This document shows positions 46,289-54,823 of a stretch of DNA of 64,000 bases, one piece after another. The translations under genes were made by a program, and so were the position numbers. Location of the stretch: contig NC_015167.1 in the NCBI RefSeq assembly GCF_000190595.1, forward strand, positions 1,601,501-1,665,500. Reading direction: 5' to 3'. The notes beneath the pieces were generated by a model that was not told where the DNA came from, did not search any database, and saw only the letters and a program-made list of their open reading frames with translations. Position 1 is the first letter of the stretch. Each line of letters begins with the position of its first letter. The stretch is from Cellulophaga lytica DSM 7489. Lineage in GTDB: Bacteria; Bacteroidota; Bacteroidia; Flavobacteriales; Flavobacteriaceae.

Positions 46289-46912
46289 TTATGGGTTTAG
46301 TTCTATACAGGCGTTTAATTTATTGTTTAAGTCTATAATATTGTAAGCAACATTCTGCATTCCGCGGTAATTACTTTTTATATGTTCTAAATCTGTTTTT
46401 GCTTTTTCACAATTATTGTTACCAATAAAATTTAGTGCTCTGTGTGTATAAGCTGTAGATAGTATAGACGTATCTGTTGTATTATTAATTACGTAGGTTG
46501 TAATCTCTATACCTTTGTTAAAGTCTTTTTTGTAATAATAGGTTAACCCTAAATTTATGGCTGCCATATGGTAGGTAGAGTCTGATATTTTGTACGCCTC
46601 TTGGTAATATTTAATTGCATTATCATACTCGTAAAGCATAAAGTTATTTAACCCTAAATTGCTTAACGTTGTTGGGTTGTCTGGTTCTATTTTTAATGAT
46701 TTTTTAAATGCAATTTGAGCTTCGTAATAATTACCAGTTATAGATAGGTCAACCCCTTTTTCATTAAGGTCATTTGCTTCTGTATTCTTATAACTGTTGC
46801 CTTTTAGTATTTTGTGTTGTTCGTTAATGTTGTTAGTTTCTTCTTTTGTGCTATTGTTTTTGCAACTAACAGTAATTATAAGTAAAAACAATACTTTTAA
46901 CGCTATTCTCAT
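46289..46912 (-). CDS. TPR-repeat lipoprotein
   Basis: 207 residues from the Met at 46912, which begins a lipoprotein signal peptide (MRIALKVLFLLIITVSC). The longer frame runs back into the desaturase gene. Three or four tetratricopeptide repeats follow, including LSITGNYYEAQIAFKKSLKI and FMLYEYDNAIKYYQEAYKI. It is probably a scaffold at the periplasmic face of a membrane. The gap to the fatty acid hydroxylase gene upstream is 10 bases. Confidence 0.85.
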   Translation of the reverse strand: MRIALKVLFLLIITVSCKNNSTKEETNNINEQHKILKGNSYKNTEANDLNEKGVDLSITGNYYEAQIAFKKSLKIEPDNPTTLSNLGLNNFMLYEYDNAIKYYQEAYKISDSTYHMAAINLGLTYYYKKDFNKGIEITTYVINNTTDTSILSTAYTHRALNFIGNNNCEKAKTDLEHIKSNYRGMQNVAYNIIDLNNKLNACIELNP

Positions 46913-46922
46913 AATGTGGCGA

Positions 46923-47579
46923 CTATAAATTTGTACTTTCCGTTTTAAATAACCTATCCCATAAAATAGTATAAAAACCATAGTTTTTAGAAAATAGCTT
47001 ATGATGATTTTTATGAAAGTAATTGGTGGTAAATATTAAAAAGTAAGGCTTACTTAATTTTGTGTTTAAGTGTGTTACAACACCGTAAAACCAGTTGTAA
47101 ATTAAAAAGGCTATAAAACCATAAACATTTAAAGAAAATAATAACGCAACTACCGTTAATAGTAAACCAAATAGTATAGATTCCCAGGGCGACATATAAT
47201 ACAGGCTTACAACATTAAACTGCTCTGTATGTTCATGATGCTGTAAATGAATTTTTTTTAATACAACAATGTTGTGTGATGCCCAATGTAAAACATACAT
47301 TAGTATATCTAAAAATAGAAACAGAATTATAAAAGTAAGCCAAGGGTCTTGATTATTAAATGTAATAAAGCCTTTTACCCACAGAATGTATCCTGGAATA
47401 GCTATTATAATATTTATAAATAGGGTTAGGATAGATGATAAAACTTCTTTTTTTGTAATTTTAGATCGGTGTTTGTAGACTTTGTTCCACACCAAGCTAA
47501 TACCTATGTTTAATAAATAGCCAGCAATATTTAATCCAATTAATAAAGCAAAAAATATTGTAAAGTCTTTAAGATTCAT
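46923..47579 (-). CDS. Sterol desaturase/fatty acid hydroxylase family protein
   Basis: 218 residues, polytopic in the membrane. The histidine boxes that bind a di-iron centre are all visible: HWASH, HLQHHEH and HKNHHKLF. Members hydroxylate or desaturate lipids using oxygen. The substrate is unknown. It is followed by the TPR lipoprotein in the same transcript. Confidence 0.9.
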   Translation of the reverse strand: MNLKDFTIFFALLIGLNIAGYLLNIGISLVWNKVYKHRSKITKKEVLSSILTLFINIIIAIPGYILWVKGFITFNNQDPWLTFIILFLFLDILMYVLHWASHNIVVLKKIHLQHHEHTEQFNVVSLYYMSPWESILFGLLLTVVALLFSLNVYGFIAFLIYNWFYGVVTHLNTKLSKPYFLIFTTNYFHKNHHKLFSKNYGFYTILWDRLFKTESTNL

Positions 47580-47621
47580 TTACTAATTTTGGTTATTAGA
47601 TATTATAAACGCTTTGAATAA

Positions 47622-47927
47622 TTATAATTTTTTATAAGCGGAAGAAAAAGGTCTGACTAATCTATTCTTTTTAAATCCATTAATTTCCATGACTTCTTCT
47701 TTTATTCCGAAATTATTTAGACATATTTTTAAAATTTCAATTTCTTTTTTTAGGAATTTAGTCTCTCTTTTTTCTAATTTACCTCTTGTTGTAAATAAGG
47801 GGTAATAAAATTCGTTTTTAATGAATTTTGGTTGTGATATTTCAACATCTCTAATACTATCTATTCTTTTTTCAATTACAAACAAAAGTGATTTAACTTC
47901 TTCTTCTGAAAAGTTGATTTTCTTCAT
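47622..47927 (-). CDS. Small protein of unknown function
   Basis: 101 residues, charged and probably mostly helical (NFSEEEVKSLLFVIEKRID and ETKFLKKEIEILKICL). No signal peptide, membrane segment or known motif. It lies 11 bases after the DUF695-like gene and is likely co-transcribed with it. Confidence 0.65.
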   Translation of the reverse strand: MKKINFSEEEVKSLLFVIEKRIDSIRDVEISQPKFIKNEFYYPLFTTRGKLEKRETKFLKKEIEILKICLNNFGIKEEVMEINGFKKNRLVRPFSSAYKKL

Positions 47928-47938
47928 TTAGACAATAT

Positions 47939-49033
47939 TTAATTAGGCATAAACCTATTAAAAGATTGCCAGTATTTGTCTTTATAAATGTCTGTATTTA
48001 TTTCAATTTTATTATGGTATTCTTTTTTTATTTTATGGAATACTTTAGCAGGCTTTCTAAAATCCATACAGGCAAAATATACTTCTCTTACAGATTCTGC
48101 TGTTTGCCTACCAACGTTTAAATAGCCATCAGAATCTTTGAGTTCTGCTGTTATTTTGTCTTCAATTTGGTTTAACAATTGGTAGGTGTCGCTATCTGGC
48201 ATACCATTGTTATTATCACCATCGTATTTTATTTCCATTACGGCAATCCAAGGGTGAGACGCTTTACTATCCCAAGCAAGTAAATCAGTATTTACAACTG
48301 CAATTAATGGTAATCCGTTATTTAAAGTTGCTTCTAACCCAGAATATTTATCGTTTTCGGTATTGTGCCTTAGTCCTTTGTATTTTTCTACAAACTCTTT
48401 TTCTCTCCATATTAAAAAGTCTTTTAGTTTTTTAAAAGGTACCAATTCTGATGTGGCATTTTCGGGAGCAATAATATTTACATTATCTATTTTGGTTATA
48501 GAGTTTAATTCGCCTAAAGAATGGTCTAAAGCAAGGTAAACACCATTTGTCATAATAGCTTTATTTTCTTCGGTAAAATCTTCATGGGTTATGGTAATAT
48601 CAATTTCGTCTGGCATAGAAGAATGTTCTGTAGCATAAAATTGCATTTTACTTTCGTTAAATATGTAGCCATCCATTTCTATTCCAAATTTTCCTAGGTC
48701 AGATGGTTGTTTAAGAGCTGTTATCTTCCAATTTTTTATCTCAGGTGCTGCAGCTACCAACTCTTCTACAAATACAATGTTTTTTATTACTCCGTCTGGA
48801 GTTAAAATAAGTTCTGCAGTAGTATCATTAAACATACCTGCTAAAAACCAAATTCCGTCTTTAAGTTGATCTAATTTTGGCGATAGTTTTTCAAAAAATT
48901 CTTTGTTAACATTGCCTTTGTCTTTAATTACATTATAAAATGCTTGTTGGTTTTGAGAAAACCATTTCCAAAAATCTTCGTAAGAGTTTATTGGCTCTTC
49001 TTTTGATTTAAATAGTGATTTTAAAAAGCTCAT
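47939..49033 (-). CDS. DUF695-like domain protein
   Basis: 364 residues, cytoplasmic. The C-terminal third resembles DUF695 (HPWIAVMEIKYDGDNNNGMP, then QIEDKI and GYLNVGRQT). The N-terminal part (SYEDFWKWFSQNQQAFYNVI) forms a separate conserved domain common in flavobacterial homologues. Function is unknown. The small gene at 47622 follows it. Confidence 0.72.
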   Translation of the reverse strand: MSFLKSLFKSKEEPINSYEDFWKWFSQNQQAFYNVIKDKGNVNKEFFEKLSPKLDQLKDGIWFLAGMFNDTTAELILTPDGVIKNIVFVEELVAAAPEIKNWKITALKQPSDLGKFGIEMDGYIFNESKMQFYATEHSSMPDEIDITITHEDFTEENKAIMTNGVYLALDHSLGELNSITKIDNVNIIAPENATSELVPFKKLKDFLIWREKEFVEKYKGLRHNTENDKYSGLEATLNNGLPLIAVVNTDLLAWDSKASHPWIAVMEIKYDGDNNNGMPDSDTYQLLNQIEDKITAELKDSDGYLNVGRQTAESVREVYFACMDFRKPAKVFHKIKKEYHNKIEINTDIYKDKYWQSFNRFMPN

Positions 49034-49113
49034 ATATTTTAGTAGTTTATTGCTTATAGTAAATATAAGAATTTTAAATAGGTGGTTGTTTTCTAAAAAT
49101 TTTGTTGTAAAAA

Positions 49114-49159
49114 AAATTAGCTATTCATATGGTTTAGTTTGCATATGAATAGCTAATTT
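49114..49159 (-). terminator. Strong terminator with an 18-base perfect stem
   Basis: AAATTAGCTATTCATATG (49114-49131) is the exact complement of the arm at 49142-49159, with a ten-base loop. In the minus direction it follows the lipocalin-like gene and leads into a run of T residues. Confidence 0.85.
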
Positions 49160-49176
49160 ATAAATGTTTTATGTTG

Positions 49177-49608
49177 TTATCTAGAGATACTAGTAGTGCC
49201 TTGGCAGGTCCACTGTGTTTCTGTATCATTATAAGCTGTAAACGTATTTGTACCAGTAAAGTTACCTGTATCTTCAGAAAAAGTATAATTGCCTACAAAT
49301 TTGCGTTTGCTTCCAGAAGGTAAAGTGTAAATAGTCTCTAAGGTTAAATTGTTACCATCTATAGTGTACATAGAGCTAGATAGGTAACCTGGATCTTCAA
49401 ACTCTATAGTGTTGTTTTCTAAAAATTTAAAAGCATAAGGGTCTCCTGCTTCTAAATCATAATCATTATCACAGGTTTCTCCTAATCTTTGAAAAAGCCA
49501 AGAGCCTTCTAATACAGTTTCTTCTAAGCTTTTTTGAGAATTGTCATCATCAGAAGAACAAGAAAATAGTAATGTGGTAAATAATAGCGTGAAAAATAAT
49601 TTTTTCAT
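49177..49608 (-). CDS. Lipocalin-like lipoprotein
   Basis: 143 residues. A lipoprotein signal (FSCSSDDD) has the acidic export signal after Cys. The mature part (LEGSWLFQRLGETCDNDYDL, then NTIEFEDPGY, NLTLETIYTLP) has the strand pattern of lipocalin-like DUF family proteins of flavobacteria. Two Cys (in ETCDND and WTCQGT) may form a disulfide. It is a single gene with a strong terminator. Confidence 0.78.
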   Translation of the reverse strand: MKKLFFTLLFTTLLFSCSSDDDNSQKSLEETVLEGSWLFQRLGETCDNDYDLEAGDPYAFKFLENNTIEFEDPGYLSSSMYTIDGNNLTLETIYTLPSGSKRKFVGNYTFSEDTGNFTGTNTFTAYNDTETQWTCQGTTSISR

Positions 49609-49677
49609 ATTGTAATTATAGTTTAATTGGTTAAAAACAATTAACGCTATAAAACAGATTAAGTTGTTTTAAATCTG

Positions 49678-50562
49678 TTAGTTTGGACTAACACATTTGT
49701 TTTTGGTATTTCTGCCAGGAAAAATATCTTTTAATGTTTTTGATAATTTCTCCCAGTCTGCTGTCATTTTCTTTGCTTGCTTTTTGGTTATTAAAATACC
49801 ACCATTAGCTATTTTTCTGTCTCTAACTATTTTATCAAAATAAAAAACAGTAAAATCAATTGCAGTATTATCTTTAAACTTATGCTTAACATCTTTTACG
49901 TTTTTATCAGAGTCATCAACAAAAATTATAGCTTTGTAGCTTCTTCCTGTTCTTCCTAATATATGTGCAATCATATCTCCCTTATTCATACCTGTGGTCA
50001 TCATAAGTCCATCTCTGTAACTCATTTCTCTTTCTAAGGTGTAATTGTAAACAGCTTTAGAACCATCAATCTGTGTAATAGGAGATTTAGATAAGTTTAT
50101 ACCATTTTTTAACAATTCTCTTTGTGTTGCGGTTCTGTACCTAGGGCTTCTAGATGTTAGTGCAAATACAGTTGTGCCATTATTTTGCCAGTTGTTTAGG
50201 TATTTGGGTATTAAAGAGTCTGTTAATTTCATTGTGCCAAGCTCGTACAATAAACCAATAACATCTTCATAAAAACAGTTTTCAATTTTTTGTTTTTTTG
50301 TTGGTATAGCATCTTTAATTTTACCTCTTTGCCAATTGTACCAAATGTCTCCGCCAAGATCTACATTGCTGGTTAAAAGTGTATTATCAATATCTACAAT
50401 AACAAGTACATTTTCTACTCCGTATTGTTTGGTTTTTTGGGTTACAACATTATTTACATCTTTAAAACTAAAAATAGTGCTGTCTTTTAATGTTTGTGCC
50501 TTTAAGCTAACACTTATAAGCAGCATTATTGCCATAAATGTTGCATACTTTTTTTTAGTCAT
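49678..50562 (-). CDS. Secreted HAD-like protein of the DUF2608 type
   Basis: 294 residues with a signal peptide (to SLKAQ). HAD motifs are clear: VDIDNTLL (motif I), ALTSRSP (motif II) and FVDDSDKNV (motif IV). This fits the DUF2608 group of exported HAD phosphatase-like proteins. The substrate is unknown. Export places a phosphatase-like enzyme in the periplasm or outside. A long leader precedes it (215 bases to the divergent LRR gene). Confidence 0.82.
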   Translation of the reverse strand: MTKKKYATFMAIMLLISVSLKAQTLKDSTIFSFKDVNNVVTQKTKQYGVENVLVIVDIDNTLLTSNVDLGGDIWYNWQRGKIKDAIPTKKQKIENCFYEDVIGLLYELGTMKLTDSLIPKYLNNWQNNGTTVFALTSRSPRYRTATQRELLKNGINLSKSPITQIDGSKAVYNYTLEREMSYRDGLMMTTGMNKGDMIAHILGRTGRSYKAIIFVDDSDKNVKDVKHKFKDNTAIDFTVFYFDKIVRDRKIANGGILITKKQAKKMTADWEKLSKTLKDIFPGRNTKNKCVSPN

Positions 50563-50777
50563 AATAGCTTGTTTGTAATTTGTAAAGATGTAGTTTTTGT
50601 TGGGTGTAAAATTACATGTTTTGCTTTAACTAACGAATACAAAAAAAATAACTACGAAAACAAATTGCTTTTAAAAGTCTTCTATTGCTTCAATTATATT
50701 TAATAATTATTAATAGAGCTACTGTATTTTAAATAGCTCTGTGTTTAATTAAAAGTAAAAATTATAAAATAATAATT

Positions 50778-51377
50778 ATGGAAGAATCAGTAGTAGATTT
50801 AGTTAATGAAGATTATTCTTTTAGGCAGTTTAGTAATGGTATAGCTATTTTAGATTATATAGGCAAGACTAAAAACGTAAGTATACCAGATTACATTAAT
50901 GATAAACCTGTACTTTATATTTACAAAGAGGCTTTTTGCGAAAAAGGAATTGAAGCGGTTACATTACCTAGCTTATTAGAATATATTGGTGAAGATGCTT
51001 TTTATGATAATAAAATTAAAGAGATAATAATACCAAGTAAAGTAAACAAAATAGGTGGTGGTGCCTTTGGACGTAACAATATTGAAAAACTTGTAATTGA
51101 GTCCAGTATTGAATTTTTACCAATGTTTTGTTTTGTAGGTAATGCTTTAACTAGTTTAAATTTACCAGAAACAGTAAAAAATATGAGTAATGATTGCTTT
51201 GCAGAAAATAATTTTGAAGAACTAACTATACCAGATCATTTAACAGAAATACCTAAGGGAAGTTTTGCAAGTAATAAAATGCTTAAAAAAGTTATGTTAC
51301 CAGCAAAGTTTGAGAATTATATATGGAGTATTTTTCATAAGTGCGACATAGACAATATAACATTTGAAATTTATTAG
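50778..51377 (+). CDS. BspA-type leucine-rich repeat protein
   Basis: 199 residues with about six LRR_5-type repeats (for example LPSLLEYIGEDAFYDNKIKE and IPSKVNKIGGGAFGRNNIEK). No signal peptide or C-terminal sorting domain is visible, so it should be cytoplasmic, unlike most BspA-like proteins. The N-terminal segment DLVNEDYSFRQFSNGIAILDYIG is a typical lead-in repeat. It ends tail to tail with the next gene with a four-base overlap. Confidence 0.82.
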   Translation: MEESVVDLVNEDYSFRQFSNGIAILDYIGKTKNVSIPDYINDKPVLYIYKEAFCEKGIEAVTLPSLLEYIGEDAFYDNKIKEIIIPSKVNKIGGGAFGRNNIEKLVIESSIEFLPMFCFVGNALTSLNLPETVKNMSNDCFAENNFEELTIPDHLTEIPKGSFASNKMLKKVMLPAKFENYIWSIFHKCDIDNITFEIY

Positions 51378-51952
51378 TTTTTAACACTTATATTTTTAGT
51401 CCATCCAATTCCTATTTGGTATCCAGATTGTGCTTTGTCACTAACTAAAGGTATAAAACTGTAAATACCTATGCTATTGGAGCTATTAAGCTTGTATTTT
51501 GGAGAAAAAGACAAGCCGTAGTTAAAAAAGGTTTCGGTATTAGAATAGGTTTTTTTAAAGCCTATTTTTTTATTAATTAAAGTTCCTTTGGTAATAGCTA
51601 TGCTTGCGCCAACAGGAACTTCAAAATTTATTTGTACGCTATTAAAATTAAGGGAGTAACCAAAATTAATTGTTGGTAGTAAACGCATATCTATATCATT
51701 TTTTAATGTTGCATTTGGCTCAGACTCTCCCTTAAAGTCAAAATATGCAACTATTGAAAATGCTAAGGTAAAATGATGTTTGTTTTGAGATAGTGGAGTA
51801 GTGTATTTGCTATATCCTCCATAATATAAAGCCTCATCGCCAGCAGCTAACACACCTATTTCTAAATTGTTGCTGTTTGTTTTTTGACACCATAAGGTTG
51901 TTGAAGAAACACACAATACCAGAGCTAAAATTACTTTATTTATAAAATACAT
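51374..51952 (-). CDS. Exported outer-membrane-type protein of unknown function
   Basis: 192 residues with a signal peptide (to STTLWCQ). The sequence alternates polar and hydrophobic residues in strands typical of a small beta barrel (FTLAFSIVAYFDF, FGYSLNFNSVQINFEV) and ends GIGWTKNISVKN. No family is recognised. Its start overlaps the end of the esterase gene by 17 bases, so the two are translated together. Confidence 0.72.
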   Translation of the reverse strand: MYFINKVILALVLCVSSTTLWCQKTNSNNLEIGVLAAGDEALYYGGYSKYTTPLSQNKHHFTLAFSIVAYFDFKGESEPNATLKNDIDMRLLPTINFGYSLNFNSVQINFEVPVGASIAITKGTLINKKIGFKKTYSNTETFFNYGLSFSPKYKLNSSNSIGIYSFIPLVSDKAQSGYQIGIGWTKNISVKN

Positions 51953-52733
51953 AGTCTAAACCTTTTTTAACTATTTTAGTTGCAGAACCGCTATGGCCAC
52001 TTTTTTTTATCAATTCACTTTTATGCTTAAAATTTGGAAAGTTTCTAGAACGGAGTCTATTGTTCATTTCTTCAAATGATGCTAACATAACACCACCTTC
52101 TAACGAGCCCATTCCGTTGTAGAATATCACATCCAAATCGGTGTTATAGCTGGCGTAGTATTCTTCAAAATTAAATATAACACCAGAGTCGTACCAGTAT
52201 GATGTGCCTCCAGAGATGAACTTATTAAACGGGTTAGAAGCTCTTTCTTTTGCCATAACGTATTGAGTAAATAGCCCGCCAAAAGAATGCCCAATTAATG
52301 TTTTGTTGTTAGATGAATCTATACTATATCTAGATTCTAATTCAGGAATTAATTCATTTTTAATAAACTGATAAAAATTTTCTGCGCCACCAGAGCCATG
52401 CGCATAAATAGTAGGTGTGTAGTCTCTATTTCTTTGTTTGTTATTACCAATAGCAACTAAAATACAAGCTGGCATACTGTTTTTTTTAACCTTGTTTGAT
52501 ACAATATTGGCAATAGAGGTAAACCTGGTATCACCGTCTAAAGCAATAATTAATTGGTTTGCTAAGCTGCTATTGTAATTTTTGGGAAGAAATACATAAA
52601 TAGCATAACTGTCATTTACTATAGATGAGTTTATAGTAAATTGTTCTTTAGATCCAATAATGTCAAAATCATCATCAGTAGCAGAGCAACTTAATAATAC
52701 AATGCAGAATACAATAAGTGTTGTAAGTTTCAT
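51936..52733 (-). CDS. Lipoprotein esterase (alpha/beta hydrolase, esterase D type)
   Basis: 265 residues. A lipoprotein signal (LLSCSATDDDFD) with acidic residues after Cys is followed by an esterase of the PF00756 type. The nucleophile is in GHSFGGLF; the C-terminal SGHSGSA holds the likely catalytic histidine. Similar enzymes hydrolyse siderophore or other ester bonds. It shares a transcript with the barrel-like protein downstream. Confidence 0.85.
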   Translation of the reverse strand: MKLTTLIVFCIVLLSCSATDDDFDIIGSKEQFTINSSIVNDSYAIYVFLPKNYNSSLANQLIIALDGDTRFTSIANIVSNKVKKNSMPACILVAIGNNKQRNRDYTPTIYAHGSGGAENFYQFIKNELIPELESRYSIDSSNNKTLIGHSFGGLFTQYVMAKERASNPFNKFISGGTSYWYDSGVIFNFEEYYASYNTDLDVIFYNGMGSLEGGVMLASFEEMNNRLRSRNFPNFKHKSELIKKSGHSGSATKIVKKGLDYVFYK

Positions 52734-52807
52734 AACCTTAGACTTTATTTTTCAAAAATCTAAAATCTTTAAAACTTAAAACTTATTTTAAATCAAGAAA
52801 TTAACCT

Positions 52808-53416
52808 TTAAGCTTTATTTAAGTATGTTTTTTTAACTCTGCTATATGTTTCTGGAGTCATACCTAAATAATTGGCAATTAACTTTTGTGGTACTTCTTC
52901 TAAAAACCTTTTAGATTTAGAAATTGTATTTAAAAAAAGTTCATATTTTTTGTATGCATTTTTATGCTGTAGTATTAAAGATCTTTTTTCGCGCTCTAAA
53001 TGTACTTGCTCAAATAACTTGGTATATATAAAAGAAAAAGGATGACTATTTAGTAGTAGCTTTTCAATGTCTATTTTTTCAAAATAAATAATTTCAGTAT
53101 CAATTAGTGCTTCTTGTATTTGGTTAGAGGGTGACTCTTCCATATAGCTTGTAAAGTTGTTAAAGCTCATACCCGAGAGCGAAAAATCAATAGTAAATAA
53201 ATTATCTTCAATAATGGTGTATTGATGTATAAAGCCTTTTAGTACCAAACATGTTTTGGTTTCTACCTGTCCAATATTTAGCAAGAGCTCTCCTTTTTTA
53301 ATTTTTTTCTTTTTTATAACCTTAGCTAAAGGCATAAAATCTATTTGAGTTAGTGGGTATACTTGACTTAAAAAATTAAATAGAATATTTTCTTCTGTAG
53401 AAAAGTGCTCTTTCAT
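52808..53416 (-). CDS. Crp/Fnr family transcriptional regulator
   Basis: 202 residues. The N-terminal cyclic-nucleotide-binding-like fold (KKGELLLNIGQVETKTCLVLKGF) lacks the Arg-Ser pair needed for cAMP and is typical of Bacteroidota members with unknown ligand. The C-terminal helix-turn-helix (PQKLIANYLGMTPETYSRVK) is clear. No target gene can be told with certainty; the esterase gene lies 74 bases downstream. Confidence 0.87.
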   Translation of the reverse strand: MKEHFSTEENILFNFLSQVYPLTQIDFMPLAKVIKKKKIKKGELLLNIGQVETKTCLVLKGFIHQYTIIEDNLFTIDFSLSGMSFNNFTSYMEESPSNQIQEALIDTEIIYFEKIDIEKLLLNSHPFSFIYTKLFEQVHLEREKRSLILQHKNAYKKYELFLNTISKSKRFLEEVPQKLIANYLGMTPETYSRVKKTYLNKA

Positions 53417-53573
53417 GAATTTTAGTTTTGTAATACGTGAGTTATTAGTTTTTAATGTGTAAAAAAGGAGCGTAATTTAACAAACAAAATATAACACAGT
53501 TATAGCACATTAATGTGCTTGGTAAACATTTTAGAATTCATAGTTTTTATAAGCAGTTTAACTTAAAAGCTAT

Positions 53574-54440
53574 TTATTGATGCGTTATAAGAGCTTTTTG
53601 TGTTTCTAGTGGCCTGTCTGTTGCAAAAACGTCAATTCCTAGTTTGGCCCATTCTCTGTAAAGATGTTCGCCTTTTGCAGCGGCTCTCTTATCTAAGTTA
53701 CCTAAAGTCCCCAACATACACATAACCCCCTTTTTGTGTAGCTTGTTATACAATGATGAGTCTGACACCATTGTTCCTGTAAATGCAACCATATTTGCCC
53801 AAGGTATGCCAGAGTTGGCAGCTCTGTTAAACTCTTCGGTATTTCTAATGCTAACAGATAGTACTACTTTTGGATTTAACTTGTATAACTTTTGAGCTGT
53901 TTTAATAGAGTAAGTAATAATAACCGATTGCTTTAAGGCATCGTTTTTTTCAATAAAATGTAGTACATCTTCGGGGTCAACACTTCGCTTAATATCAACT
54001 GTAAGTATTGCGTTTTCTTTTTTTGCCCAGTCTAATACGTCTTTAAATAACGGAATTTTAAAATCAACTATAGAGTCAAAATCATCTTTAAGTTTTAGTT
54101 GAGACATTGTTTTCCAGCTGTTTTGGTCAACTCTCCCAAAACCAGTTGATGTTCTCTCAAGTGAATTATCATGCATAAGTAATAATACCCCATCTTTACT
54201 TTTTGCTACATCAATTTCAAATAACGCGTTAGGAATATGTTTTTTAATATACTGCATAGTTTCTAAGCAATTTTCAGGGTAGCCAGGATACCCTTTTCCT
54301 CCACGGTGAGAACTAATTAATATATCACTAGAATTAGAATAACTAAAATAAGTTTGTAAAGTATTCTCCTGCTTATTGTTTTCTTTACATCCAACAAAAA
54401 GAAATGAAATTAGTAGAATAGGAATTATTAGTTTTTTCAT
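53574..54440 (-). CDS. Glycerophosphodiester phosphodiesterase lipoprotein
   Basis: 288 residues. A lipoprotein signal (LLISFLFVGC) precedes a GDPD TIM-barrel. The catalytic residues are visible in SHRGGKGYPGYPENC (His-Arg and Glu) and LFEIDVAKSKDGVLLLMHDN (Glu, Asp, His). It hydrolyses glycerophosphodiesters from phospholipids in the periplasm. A minus-strand -7 box, TATATTTG (54545-54538), lies about 100 bases upstream. Confidence 0.9.
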   Translation of the reverse strand: MKKLIIPILLISFLFVGCKENNKQENTLQTYFSYSNSSDILISSHRGGKGYPGYPENCLETMQYIKKHIPNALFEIDVAKSKDGVLLLMHDNSLERTSTGFGRVDQNSWKTMSQLKLKDDFDSIVDFKIPLFKDVLDWAKKENAILTVDIKRSVDPEDVLHFIEKNDALKQSVIITYSIKTAQKLYKLNPKVVLSVSIRNTEEFNRAANSGIPWANMVAFTGTMVSDSSLYNKLHKKGVMCMLGTLGNLDKRAAAKGEHLYREWAKLGIDVFATDRPLETQKALITHQ

Positions 54441-54823
54441 ATATTAAATTTTTCTGTGCACTAGAGGATATTTGCCAATTTACTTGTATTGAAGCGTAGG
54501 GCAGGTTATTAGTAAGGCGTTTAGTATTGATAAAAGTCAAATATAATATTTTGCTTTTATCTTTTTTGGACAGAAACATTAAATTAAAAATATTTTTTAG
54601 CATATCTAAAACAGATAAAAACTCCAATTAATTAGGCCTAATGTTGCCAATAGTTTTTATATTTCCATTTCCGCTCTTGTATCAGGTTTTACAGATAAAA
54701 TACTTGTTTTTATACCTTTTGGTCTGTATATTTTATTTCAGTATTCTTAAACTAAACTTCTAAAAAAATCCCCTTTATCTTTTCTACTTGTTTTTTACCA
54801 CAATACTTTGTTGGCAACGGGTT
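54441..54823. other. Intergenic region between GDPD and serine hydrolase genes
   Basis: About 380 bases without a gene; a frame at 54385-54627 is not convincing. It holds the GDPD promoter, a 12-base palindrome ATTAGGCCTAAT (54631-54642), and GTTGGCAAC (54810-54818) six bases before the stop codon of the serine hydrolase gene. That last site resembles the boundary sites of the cassette array to the right. Confidence 0.5.

Noticed and set aside
54385-54627. Open frame of 80 codons upstream of and overlapping the GDPD gene
   Set aside because: Overlaps the lipoprotein signal region of GDPD in another frame, has no family features and lacks a promoter.
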